Of a stretch of 10,084 nt of DNA, positions 1 to 6,851 are shown piece by piece; the first letter of the stretch is position 1, and each line of letters opens with the position of its first letter. The DNA is taken from positions 1,379 through 11,462 of the forward strand of contig JADFZP010000065.1 in assembly GCA_015232485.1 (NCBI GenBank), given 5' to 3'. The notes below the pieces were generated by a model. The model ran no database searches. It was given only the letters and a program-made list of their open reading frames with translations, and was not told the origin of the DNA. Source of the DNA: Alphaproteobacteria bacterium. GTDB lineage: Bacteria > Pseudomonadota > Alphaproteobacteria > Rhodospirillales > Magnetospirillaceae. The position numbers were made by a program, and so were the translations under genes.

Positions 1-651
1 GAACACGCCATCCGGCTTGGCGGCGCGAATGGCGCCGATCTCGGACGAATAGTCGGACTGGTCCAGCGCCGTATAGGCCTCGCCCACCAGGGGGCCGGTG
101 TAATACCGCTTGAAGCCGGCCAGCGCGTCCCTGCCCGCCGGATAGTTGGGGGCCAGGATGAAAAGCCGCTTGAGGCCCTGATCGGACACATACTTGCCGA
201 TCGCCTCGTGCTGGTTGTCGTTCTGCCAGGCGACGTTGAAGTAATTGGGGTGGCATCCCTTGCCGGCCAGCGCGCTGGGGCCGGCGTTGGGGCTGACATA
301 GACGATGCCGTCGCGCACCAACTTGGGCACCGTGGCCATCGCCACGTTCGAGAAGACGATGCCGGTCATCAGGCGCACGCCGTCGCGCGTGACCATGCGC
401 TCGGCGATCCGCTGCGCCTTTTCGGGCTTCAGCTCGTCGTCTTCGATCAGCAGTTCGACCGCGACGCCGCCCAGGCGCCCACCGGCCATGTCGATGGCCA
501 GCAGAAAGCCGTCGCGGATGTCTTCGCCAAGATAGCCGGCCTTGGTCGACAGCGTGGTGATCATGCCAAGCTTCACCGGCTCGGCCGCCACGGCGGCGCC
601 CGTCGCCAGCACGAAGGCCGCCGTGATGGCCAGCGCTTGCAACCTGTTCAT
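1..651 (-). CDS. ABC transporter periplasmic substrate-binding protein, branched-chain amino acid (LivJ-like) family, 3' end outside window
   Basis: The visible 217 residues are the N-terminal half of a solute-binding protein that would capture an amino acid or small amide/urea-type ligand in the periplasm and deliver it to an ABC permease. The ATG at 649-651 is chosen because a GGGAGGG Shine-Dalgarno lies about 9 bases upstream. It opens a classic signal peptide: MNR, a hydrophobic stretch at residues 4-21, then AVAA with likely cleavage at 22-23. The mature part begins EPVKLGMITTLS and continues with GEDIRDGFLLAIDMAGG and VELLIEDDELKPEKA, the usual Peripla_BP_6 lobe-1 pattern. VSPNAGPSALAGKGCHPNYF follows, typical of the family. 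Family members are usually about 380-420 residues, so roughly half is missing beyond base 1. No permease or ATPase gene is visible, so the ligand cannot be assigned. Confidence in the family is high. Confidence 0.93.
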   Translation of the reverse strand, partial: MNRLQALAITAAFVLATGAAVAAEPVKLGMITTLSTKAGYLGEDIRDGFLLAIDMAGGRLGGVAVELLIEDDELKPEKAQRIAERMVTRDGVRLMTGIVFSNVAMATVPKLVRDGIVYVSPNAGPSALAGKGCHPNYFNVAWQNDNQHEAIGKYVSDQGLKRLFILAPNYPAGRDALAGFKRYYTGPLVGEAYTALDQSDYSSEIGAIRAAKPDGVF

Positions 652-679
652 GTCGTCACCCTCCCCACCAAACGGATTC

Positions 680-709
680 CTTTTACGCCAATCCGCCGCC
701 GTCTGCCAA
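680..709 (-). promoter_or_regulatory. Putative sigma-70-type promoter for the substrate-binding protein gene
   Basis: Reading the minus strand, TTGGCA (709-704) is followed after 18 bases by TAAAAG (685-680). The -35 matches consensus at 5 of 6 positions and the -10 at about 4 of 6. Transcription would start near 673, about 20 bases before the ATG. The -35 lies in the left arm of the inverted repeat at 703-740. This is the weaker of the two divergent promoters. Confidence 0.4.
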
Positions 710-740
710 GCGATCAACCCCCGCGGCCTCGCCTTGGCAG
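703..740. repeat. 8-bp perfect inverted repeat in the divergent promoter region
   Basis: CTGCCAAG (703-710) and CTTGGCAG (733-740) are perfect inverted copies with a 22-base spacer and centres 30 bases apart. Each arm contains the -35 hexamer TTGGCA of the promoter pointing outwards on its side. The symmetry may simply reflect two similar -35 boxes, or it may be a binding site for a regulator that controls both directions. Confidence 0.55.
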
Positions 741-762
741 GGGCGCGCGGCCGTTCTATAGT
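734..762 (+). promoter_or_regulatory. Strong putative sigma-70 promoter for the sensor/Na-Pi cotransporter operon
   Basis: TTGGCA (734-739), a 17-base spacer and TATAGT (757-762) each match the sigma-70 consensus at 5 of 6 positions with ideal spacing. A start near 769 would give a leader of about 24 bases, containing the GAGGGG Shine-Dalgarno at 781-786 before the TTG start at 793. Confidence 0.65.
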
Positions 763-792
763 TCGGCCCGTCGGCCAGCCGAGGGGTGATCG

Positions 793-1476
793 TTGAACCA
801 GGAAACCGCTCCATTCACATTCGCCGCCGGCCGAAGGCGAAACCGTCGATCGCTCGTCCCGCTGGCCGGCCTGCTTGGCGTGGTGCTGGTGACGACCGCG
901 TTGATCGGCCTGTTCCAGCTGCATCTCGCCCAACAGGGCTATGCCCAGGATCTTGGCAAGGTCGAGGGCATGATCCATCGCCTGGATCTCGCCCGGCGGG
1001 CCAACATCCATTTCAAGCGCCAGGTGCAGGAATGGAAGAACGTGCTGCTGCGCGGCCATGACGGCGTGGCGCGCAGGCTTTACCTCGACTCTTTCCTGAA
1101 CGAGGAACGGGCGGTCGTCGAGGCGCTGGCCGGGCTGGCCGCCTTGGACGACGACGAGGATGTGACGCGCCTGCGCGAACAATACGGCCATCTCGGCGCC
1201 CGCTATCGCGAGGCGCTGGCCCTTTACGACCAACGTCCCGAAAGCCTGGAGGCGGTCGAAAAGGTGGCGGCCGGCATCGACCGCCCGGTGGACGCCGCGA
1301 TGGACCATCTGGGCGAGCACGTTCTGGCCGAGGTGCTGGCGGTCCGCGACTCGCTGGCGCGGGGGGCCGCCGAACGCTACGCGACGCTGCGCGACGTCGG
1401 CCTGTCCGGCCTGGTTCTTTGCCTCGTCCTGGTTTGCGCCTTCCTGCTGGCGGCGATGCGGCACGAACGCCAATGA
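793..1476 (+). CDS. Membrane protein with a chemoreceptor-like four-helix periplasmic sensor, no signalling domain
   Basis: The 227-residue protein starts at TTG 793, supported by GAGGGG (781-786) about 6 bases upstream; no ATG is well placed. A short basic cytoplasmic N-terminus is followed by a membrane segment at about 21-42. A helical periplasmic region of about 160 residues comes next, then a second membrane segment at about 203-222 and the short tail MRHERQ. The stretch at 70-90 (ANIHFKRQVQEWKNVLLRG) resembles a helix seen in four-helix-bundle sensor domains of methyl-accepting chemotaxis proteins. Unlike those receptors, the protein ends straight after the second membrane helix, with no HAMP or signalling domain. 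The coding sequence does not look broken: the stop overlaps the next start in ATGA (1473-1476), arguing for translational coupling to the cotransporter. I infer a sensory or regulatory partner of that transporter. The ligand is unknown. Confidence 0.85.
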   Translation: MNQETAPFTFAAGRRRNRRSLVPLAGLLGVVLVTTALIGLFQLHLAQQGYAQDLGKVEGMIHRLDLARRANIHFKRQVQEWKNVLLRGHDGVARRLYLDSFLNEERAVVEALAGLAALDDDEDVTRLREQYGHLGARYREALALYDQRPESLEAVEKVAAGIDRPVDAAMDHLGEHVLAEVLAVRDSLARGAAERYATLRDVGLSGLVLCLVLVCAFLLAAMRHERQ

Positions 1477-3074
1477 TGATCCTGGCCGTCATCGCCGCCG
1501 GGCTGGGCCTGTTCTTCACGGGCGTCAAGCTGATCGGCTCGAATCTCAAGCAGAGCAGCGGCCGGCGGCTGCGCGCCATCATCTCGCGCGGCACCCGCAA
1601 CCGGGTGGCCGCCGCCGGCGTCGGCGTGGTGGCGGGGGCCATCACGCAAAGCACCAACGCGGTGACCTTCATCGTGGTCAGCATGGTGTCGGCCGGTCTG
1701 ATCGAAGCGCGTCAGGCGATTCCGGTGGTGGTGTGGGCCAATGTCGGCACCTCGGTGCTGGTGCTGCTGGCCACCTTGGACATGCATTCCGCCATCCTGT
1801 TCCTGGTGGCCATCGCCGGGCTGGCGCATTACCTCGACCTCGACCGCTCGGCGCGCTGGCGGCATGTGGTGGGGGCGCTGCTCGGGCTGGGGCTGTTGTT
1901 CCTTGGGCTCGATCTCTTGAAGCAGGGGGCGCAGCCGTTGCGCGGCCTGGAGATCACGCGCGAATTCGTGGCCTTCTCGGCCCAGTCGCATCTGATCGCG
2001 GTGATCATCGGCACGTTGCTCAGTCTGGTCGCGCAATCCTCGGCGACGGTGTCGATCATCGCGGTGGCGCTGGTGTCGTCGGGCATCCTGGGGATCGAGC
2101 AGACCATCTTGATCATTTATGGCGCCGGGCTGGGCTCGGGCCTGTCGGTCTGGTTCCTGTCCAGCAACCTGGCCGGACGTCAGCGCCAGATCGCCAATCT
2201 GCAAGTCGCCTGCAAGGCGATCGGGGCGTTGATCCTGATTCCCTTGATCGAGATCGAACTCAAGTTTGGCGTGCCGCTGGTCCTGGCCTTGGTGCGATCG
2301 GTCTCGGCCGATCCGGTGGCGCAGGCCGCCTATGTCTATCTGGTCCTGCAAGTGGTGTCGGCGCTGGCCGTGACGGCGTTCCAAGGCCCGCTGATGGCGG
2401 TGCTCGAGCGCGCCTCGCCGCCGACCCGGGAAGAGGAATTGTCGCGCCCCCGCTTCATTTACGAACTGGCGCTCGACGAGCCGGAAACGGCGCTGGAGTT
2501 GGCCGAGCGCGAGCAATCGCGGCTGGCGCGCTTCCTGATCGACATGCTCGATTCGATCCGCGCCGAGGAGGCGGGCCGGACGGACCGCCCCGATTATCTG
2601 GCGGTCCACCTCGCCGGGCGGACCTTGGCGGCCGAAATCGACGGCTTCCTTGCGGAACTGATGGAGCGCGGGCCCGGCGGCCACGCGCTCGAGCGCACCA
2701 CCCGCGTCCAGACCCGCAACCAGGTGCTGCTCGATCTGCTCGACACGGTGCGCGACCTGGTCCAAGCGATCGACGCCGGCACGGTCGGGCCTTCGCTGGG
2801 GCCCTTGACCCACGCCATCGTCGAGGCCCTGCACACCGCCCTGACCTCGATGGGCGAGGATGGCGAGGCCTATGACGAGTTGGGCCGCGAGGTGCTGCTG
2901 GCGATGACCGGCGACCGTTCGGCCGCCATGGAATCGGTGCGGCGCGGCCTGCTCGAAAACCGTCAGTTGGGCCGCGCCGAGCAGGATCTGCTGTTCTCGC
3001 TGACCAGCCTGTTCGAACGCGGCGTGTGGCTGATCCGCCGCCATGTCCTTTTGACCGTTCACAACTGGGCCTGA
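1473..3074 (+). CDS. Na+/phosphate cotransporter family protein with C-terminal PhoU-like domain
   Basis: The 533-residue inner-membrane protein belongs to the Na_Pi_cotrans (NptA/YjbB) family. These proteins use sodium to move phosphate; bacterial members such as YjbB have been linked to phosphate efflux. The two inverted membrane repeats are marked by QSTNAVT (59-65) and QSSATVS (188-194), matching the QSS-type substrate-site signatures. Partner motifs are WANVGTS (88-94) and GAGLGSG (217-223). Membrane helices fill residues 1 to about 312. From about 320 to 533 the chain is soluble, charged and helical, as in PhoU-like tails of this family. The start is the first of two ATGs at 1473/1476. 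It overlaps the previous stop and has no strong Shine-Dalgarno, so translation is probably coupled. A longer in-frame start at 1419 would lie inside the upstream gene and is unlikely. Family assignment is firm; direction of transport is not known. Confidence 0.93.
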   Translation: MMILAVIAAGLGLFFTGVKLIGSNLKQSSGRRLRAIISRGTRNRVAAAGVGVVAGAITQSTNAVTFIVVSMVSAGLIEARQAIPVVVWANVGTSVLVLLATLDMHSAILFLVAIAGLAHYLDLDRSARWRHVVGALLGLGLLFLGLDLLKQGAQPLRGLEITREFVAFSAQSHLIAVIIGTLLSLVAQSSATVSIIAVALVSSGILGIEQTILIIYGAGLGSGLSVWFLSSNLAGRQRQIANLQVACKAIGALILIPLIEIELKFGVPLVLALVRSVSADPVAQAAYVYLVLQVVSALAVTAFQGPLMAVLERASPPTREEELSRPRFIYELALDEPETALELAEREQSRLARFLIDMLDSIRAEEAGRTDRPDYLAVHLAGRTLAAEIDGFLAELMERGPGGHALERTTRVQTRNQVLLDLLDTVRDLVQAIDAGTVGPSLGPLTHAIVEALHTALTSMGEDGEAYDELGREVLLAMTGDRSAAMESVRRGLLENRQLGRAEQDLLFSLTSLFERGVWLIRRHVLLTVHNWA

Positions 3075-3114
3075 CTTGCCCATCCGCGCCAGCCTCCCCA
3101 TATCGGGGGGCAAG
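3075..3114 (+). promoter_or_regulatory. Nested, mutually exclusive hairpins between the Na-Pi gene and the M16 pair
   Basis: CTTGCCC (3075-3081) can pair with GGGCAAG (3108-3114). Inside it, CTCCCC (3094-3099) can pair with GGGGGG (3105-3110) around the loop ATATC. The two stems compete for G3108-G3110. No T-run follows, so a standard intrinsic terminator is not supported. It could attenuate read-through into the peptidase genes or be incidental. Confidence 0.25.
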
Positions 3115-3141
3115 TGTCTCGAAAGCTCTCCCGGAGGTGGC

Positions 3142-4497
3142 ATGCGACTTCGACCGATGCGCTCGGCTTGCGCCGTTCTCGCCCTATGCCTGACGACGGC
3201 GGCGGGGTCGGCGCAAGCCGCGATCTTCAACGCCGAGACCTTCGTGCTTGAAAATGGCATGGAGGTGGTGGTCATCCCCAACCACCGCTCGCCGGTGGTC
3301 AGCCATCAGGTATGGTACCGGGTCGGCTCGGCCGACGAGCCGCCGGGCAAGACCGGGATCGCCCATCTGCTGGAACACTTGATGTTCAAGGGCACCGACA
3401 AGGTGCCGGCCGGCGCCTATTCGCGGCTGGTGGCGCGCAATGGCGGTCGCGACAACGCCTTCACCGCCTTCGACTACACCGGCTATTACGTGAACGTGGC
3501 CAAGGACCGGCTGGAACTGGCGATGACGCTGGAAGCCGACCGCATGGTCAATCTGCGCCTCGCCGAAAAGGACGTGCTGACCGAGCGCGACGTGGTCCTG
3601 GAAGAGCGCCGCTCGCGCACCGACAACAACCCGTCGGCGCTGTTGAACGAGCAGGTGCGCGCCGCCCTTTACCTCAACCACCCCTACCACAATCCGGTGA
3701 TCGGCTGGGCCAGCGAGGTCGGCAGCCTGTCCCGGGCCGACGCCGAGGCCTTCTATCATCGCTGGTACGCGCCCAACAACGCCATCCTGGTGGTGGCGGG
3801 CGACATCACCGCCGCCGAATTGAAGCCGCTGGCCGAGAAGCATTACGGCGCCATCCCGGCCCGCACGCTTCCCGAACGCGTGCGTAACGCCGAACCGCCC
3901 CAGGTGGCGGCGCGGCGGGTCGAATTGCGCGACGCGCGGGTGCGCCAACCCAGTTGGAGCCGCAGCTATCACGCCCCCAGCTACAACCGCGACCCCGACG
4001 GCCTGGCCTACGCGCTGCAAGTGCTGTCCGAAGTGGTTGGCGGCGGCGCCACCAGCCAGATCTACCGCAGCCTGGTGGTCGACAAGGAATTGGCCTCGTC
4101 GGCGGGCGCCTGGTACGACCCCACCGCCATCGACACCTCGACCTTCGGCGTCTACGTCTCGCCGCGTCCCGGCGTGGAGATCGCCGAGGTCGAACGGGCG
4201 ATGGAGGCCGAGGTGGCCGCGATCCTTGAAAAGGGCGTGGCGCCCGAAGAGATCGAGCGCGCCAAGCGGCGCCTGCAAGCCAGCGCGGTCTATGCCCGCG
4301 ATTCCCTTTACACCGGCGCCAACGTGCTGGGCACCGGCGTGACCACCGGCCAAAGCGTCGCCGACATCGAGGCGTGGCCCGAGCGCATCGCCGCCGTGAC
4401 CGCCGGGCAGGTCGCCCAGGCCGCCCGCAAGGTGCTGGACGAAAAGGCTTCGGTGACCGGCGTGCTGCTGCCGGACGGCGACAAGGAGGGCCGCTCG
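3142..4497 (+). CDS. Exported M16-family zinc metallopeptidase, catalytic member of a pair (stop ends at 4500)
   Basis: The 452-residue protein is an insulinase/mitochondrial-processing-peptidase (M16) family enzyme that would cleave peptides in the periplasm. The ATG at 3142 follows GGAGG (3133-3137) and starts a signal peptide: MRLRPMRS, a hydrophobic core at about 9-20, then GSAQA with cleavage near 26. A TTG at 3076 in the same frame lies just after the previous stop and would spoil the signal peptide. The inverted zinc motif HLLEH is at 75-79, with the third ligand probably Glu154 in the VVLEERR segment, the classic spacing. NAFTAFDYTGYYVNV (105-119) and HPYHNPVIGW are also family hallmarks. 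The C-terminal half holds the second M16 domain with GGGATSQIYRSLVVDKELA. Both domains are present and full length. The TGA stop at 4498-4500 overlaps the GTG start of the partner gene, so the coding region including stop ends at 4500. Confidence 0.94.
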
Positions 4498-5822
4498 TGA
4501 CGACCATCATGCGACGTCTGTTCCTGGCGCTGGCAGTGGCCTTTCTGCCCGCGCTTCCCGCCGCCGCCGGCCCCGCCGTCGAGCGGGTGATCAGCGCCAA
4601 GGGCATCGAGGCCTGGCTGGTTCAGGATCACATCAACCCGATCATCTCGATGGAGTTCGCCTTCCGCGGCGGCTCGGCGCTCGATCCCGCCGACCGCGCC
4701 GGGCTGGCCAACATGGTCTCGGGCCTGCTCGACGAGGGCGCCGGAGAGCTTGACTCCTACGCCTTCCAAAAGCGGCTCGAGGATCTTTCGATCGATCTGT
4801 CGTTCAGCAGCGGCCAGGATTCCTTCCACGGCAGCCTGAAGACGCTGACCGAGCACCGCGACAGCGCCTTCTCGATGATGCGCATCGCCCTGACCCAGCC
4901 GCGCTTCGACGACGAGCCGGTGCAGCGCATCCGCAGCCAGATCCTTAGCGGACTGGCCGCCGATCTGCAGAACCCCTCGGTGGTCGCCAACCGCGCCTGG
5001 TTCGCCCTGCAATTCCCCAACCACCCTTACGGCAGGCCGGTCAAGGGCACCCCCGAATCGGTCAAGGCGATCACCGCCGCCGATCTGCGCGCCTTCCCGG
5101 CCGGCGCCTTCGGCCGCGACCGGCTGGTCGTCTCGGTGGTCGGCGACATCACCGCCGAACAATTGAAGCCGCTGCTCGACCAGACCTTCGGCGACCTGCC
5201 CGAGAAGGTCGGCCCGCCGGCCGTCGCCTTCACGGCGCCCAAGGCGAACGGTCGCGTCCAAGTCATCGAGCGCAACAATCCGCAAAGCGTGGTGGTGTTC
5301 GGCCACGAGGGCATCGCCCGCGAGGACGCCGAATGGTTCCCGGCCTATGTGATGAACTACATCCTGGGCGGCGGCGGGTTCAGTTCGCGGCTGTTCACCG
5401 AGGTGCGCGAGAAGCGCGGCCTCGCCTATTCGGTCCACAGCGGCTTGAGCCCCTTCGACTACGCCCCGCTGATCATCGGCGGGGTGGCGACCGCCAATGG
5501 CCGGGTCGCCGAATCGCTGGCCCTGATCCGCGAGGAATGGCGCCGCATGGCCGAGCAGGGACCGACAGCCCCCGAGATGGACGACGCCAAGACCTATCTG
5601 ACCGGCTCGTTCCCGCTGCAATTCGACAGCGTCGGCGCGATCGCCGGCATTCTGCTGGCGATGCAGATGGACCACCTGGGCATCGACTACCTTGAAAAGC
5701 GCAACGCCCTGATCGAAGCGGTCGACGCGGACGACGTCCGCGATGTCGCCAAGCGCCTGCTTCACCCCGACCGACTGGCGGCGGTGGTGGTCGGTCAGCC
5801 CGACGGGCTGGCCACGCATTGA
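4497..5822 (+). CDS. Exported M16-family protein, non-catalytic partner
   Basis: The 441-residue M16 homologue starts at GTG 4497, overlapping the upstream stop in GTGA. AAGGAGG (4483-4489) sits 7 bases upstream, ideal for this GTG and too far from the ATG at 4509. Residues 5-24 form a signal peptide (MRRLFLALAVAFLPALPAAA). Where HxxEH is expected, the protein reads GLANMVSGLLDEG (69-81), so the histidines and glutamate are gone and no zinc site is possible. Its C-terminal domain is well kept: GGGGFSSRLFTEVREKRGLAYSV includes Arg298 and Tyr311, residues the family uses to bind the substrate chain. Both proteins share a GDITA-x-x-LKPL segment, in keeping with an old tandem duplication. In known bacterial and mitochondrial M16B enzymes, one subunit carries the metal and the other supplies substrate-binding residues. 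A heterodimer is the likely arrangement here. Confidence 0.93.
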   Translation: MTTIMRRLFLALAVAFLPALPAAAGPAVERVISAKGIEAWLVQDHINPIISMEFAFRGGSALDPADRAGLANMVSGLLDEGAGELDSYAFQKRLEDLSIDLSFSSGQDSFHGSLKTLTEHRDSAFSMMRIALTQPRFDDEPVQRIRSQILSGLAADLQNPSVVANRAWFALQFPNHPYGRPVKGTPESVKAITAADLRAFPAGAFGRDRLVVSVVGDITAEQLKPLLDQTFGDLPEKVGPPAVAFTAPKANGRVQVIERNNPQSVVVFGHEGIAREDAEWFPAYVMNYILGGGGFSSRLFTEVREKRGLAYSVHSGLSPFDYAPLIIGGVATANGRVAESLALIREEWRRMAEQGPTAPEMDDAKTYLTGSFPLQFDSVGAIAGILLAMQMDHLGIDYLEKRNALIEAVDADDVRDVAKRLLHPDRLAAVVVGQPDGLATH

Positions 5823-5846
5823 GCGATGTCAAGGGAAGAAAGTTTC

Positions 5847-5908
5847 ACCACCAAGACCGCCAAGACACCAAGAAAAGAAATCCTTGGTGCCCTTGGTGTC
5901 TTGGTGGT
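5847..5908. repeat. Long imperfect palindrome built of CCAAG units (intergenic element / possible bidirectional terminator)
   Basis: The left arm (5847-5872) and right arm (5883-5908) are inverted copies around a 10-base A-rich loop. The outer 11 bases (ACCACCAAGAC) and the inner 7 (CACCAAG) pair perfectly. Each arm carries three CCAAG/CTTGG units spaced 9 and 8 bases apart, with the middle pair one base out of register. The element fills the 100-base gap between two convergent genes, where a shared transcription end would be expected. The A-rich loop and CACCAAG periodicity resemble dispersed intergenic palindromes seen in many genomes. Confidence 0.7.
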
Positions 5909-5922
5909 TGACACTGTTATCT

Positions 5923-6615
5923 TCACTTGACGAGGCCCCGCAGGCGCCAGCCCAGGCCCTTGCGTAGGCTTTCGATCAGGCGCGCCGCCCGCCCGGCCGG
6001 CGGCGGCGTTTCGCCCAGCGGCGGCCCCAGCCCGTCGGTCACCAGACGGGCTTCGACGGAGCCGACATCGGCGTAATCCTCGCGATGGGGCCGCGCGCGG
6101 TGGGCGGGCAGCCCCAATTCGGGCCACGCCGCCTCGGTGACCAGCAGATAGCGCCGCCCGCCCACCCCGTTCTTGAGCAGGCGGTGGGCGACGATGATGT
6201 CGAAGCCGGCCAGCTCGTCGAAGCCGCCCAGCCGATACGCATGGACCGGCCCGCGATGGGCGATGGTCTTCAGTTCCATCGCGCCCAACCCGGCGCAGGC
6301 TTGGCAATGGCAGGAATTGGCCGACACCATCGCGTCGCGGCGGGCGTAGAAGGCATCGAAGAAGCGGGTCAGGCTGCGCCCCACGGCAAGGCCTACGGCC
6401 GGCCCGCCGTCGGGGGCCTGGAAGAACACCGCGTCGCCTTCGAACTTGGCCACCACCAGGGGCGGCTCGGCCACGGCGAGCACGGCGCCCAGCAATTCCG
6501 AGATGGCGTATTGCGCGTGCCGGATCACCTCGGCATGGGCTTTGACGAACGGGGTGTAGCCCGAGATGTCGGTCAGGACGAGATAGGCGCCGTATTCGGA
6601 TTCGGATTTGCTCAT
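5923..6615 (-). CDS. DUF2652 family protein, class III nucleotide-cyclase-like
   Basis: The protein has 230 residues if started at ATG 6615 (MSKSESEYGAYLVL). No good Shine-Dalgarno is visible, and an in-frame TTG at 6684 would add 23 residues with no family resemblance. It looks cytoplasmic, without signal peptide or membrane segments. The N-terminal part shows the class III cyclase core: TDISGYTPF with Asp16, and AKFEGDAVFF with Asp61, the positions that bind the two metal ions in true cyclases. C102-x-C104-x-x-C107 follows, and then LKTIAHRG and GFDIIVAHRL, all characteristic of DUF2652. By my alignment Arg145 may match the transition-state arginine, while the partner asparagine is Ile141, so catalytic activity is uncertain. 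DUF2652 proteins have no assigned function that I know of. The gene is convergent with the M16 pair and divergent from the histidine kinase region. Confidence 0.85.
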   Translation of the reverse strand: MSKSESEYGAYLVLTDISGYTPFVKAHAEVIRHAQYAISELLGAVLAVAEPPLVVAKFEGDAVFFQAPDGGPAVGLAVGRSLTRFFDAFYARRDAMVSANSCHCQACAGLGAMELKTIAHRGPVHAYRLGGFDELAGFDIIVAHRLLKNGVGGRRYLLVTEAAWPELGLPAHRARPHREDYADVGSVEARLVTDGLGPPLGETPPPAGRAARLIESLRKGLGWRLRGLVK

Positions 6616-6637
6616 CCGATCGAGGGTAAGCCGGTTC

Positions 6638-6649
6638 GCCCAAATGGGC
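6638..6649. repeat. Short palindrome GCCCA-AA-TGGGC upstream of the DUF2652 gene
   Basis: A perfect 5-bp inverted repeat with a 2-base centre lies 23 bases upstream of the DUF2652 start codon. Its position would allow it to act as an operator or as a small hairpin in the leader. It is short enough to occur by chance in GC-rich DNA. Confidence 0.25.
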
Positions 6650-6670
6650 AATCCGCGCCTCCCCCGTTGG

Positions 6671-6683
6671 TGGAATGATTCCA
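6671..6683. repeat. 13-bp perfect palindrome TGGAAT-G-ATTCCA, possible operator
   Basis: Two 6-bp arms flank a single central base. It lies in the divergent region between the DUF2652 gene and the leader ORF/histidine kinase. It is A/T-rich against a GC-rich background, as is common for protein-binding sites. Confidence 0.3.
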
Positions 6684-6748
6684 AAGCGGGATCGCCATGT
6701 GGACGACGGCCCTATAGCTTTCGAAGCCCCCAGCCGGGAGACCAAGCT

Positions 6749-6847
6749 TTGCCGATTTTCCTCCGAATGCTCGCCCTGCTGCCGATTCCGGGCACCGACC
6801 GCGCCCTGGTGCGCGACGCGCTGGAACGGGTCGGCGAAGCGCGATGA
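6749..6847 (+). CDS. Possible 32-residue leader peptide upstream of the histidine kinase
   Basis: A TTG start at 6749 has a GGGAG Shine-Dalgarno (6736-6740) at an ideal 8-base distance. It encodes 32 residues, beginning MPIFLRMLALLPIPG and ending in a charged amphipathic stretch (RALVRDALERVGEAR). The TGA at 6845-6847 is 4 bases before the kinase ATG at 6852, which itself has no convincing Shine-Dalgarno. The arrangement suggests that ribosomes finishing the small ORF reinitiate on the kinase. I do not recognise the peptide. It may be a small protein, a coupling ORF or chance; the frame is also open further upstream, which weakens the case. Confidence 0.4.
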   Translation: MPIFLRMLALLPIPGTDRALVRDALERVGEAR

Positions 6848-6851
6848 CATC

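Noticed and set aside
208..789. Plus-strand frame over the substrate-binding protein gene
   Set aside because: The minus strand encodes a signal peptide and Peripla_BP_6 sequence. The plus-strand product is histidine/glycine/arginine-rich and crosses the promoter region.
1377..3281. 634-codon open frame on the minus strand, antisense to the Na-Pi cotransporter
   Set aside because: Its translation is rich in Q, R, H, D and G with no domain pattern. It mirrors the codon bias of the well-supported plus-strand gene, and open antisense frames are normal in DNA this GC-rich.
3184..4353. Long minus-strand frame antisense to the first M16 gene
   Set aside because: It is a shadow of a real gene with clear HLLEH and signal peptide. 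The antisense product is low-complexity and has no ribosome-binding site.
4308..5819. 503-codon minus-strand frame antisense to the second M16 gene
   Set aside because: Same reason: the plus strand has a motif-supported gene, and the antisense composition is typical of GC-bias shadows.
5847..5908. Considered as a short CRISPR array because of repeated CCAAG units
   Set aside because: The units are only 5-8 bases, spaced 8-9 bases apart, and arranged as a palindrome. There are no spacers and no cas genes.
6713..6718. TATAGC as the -10 box of a kinase promoter
   Set aside because: No acceptable -35 hexamer lies 16-18 bases upstream, so a promoter cannot be supported here.
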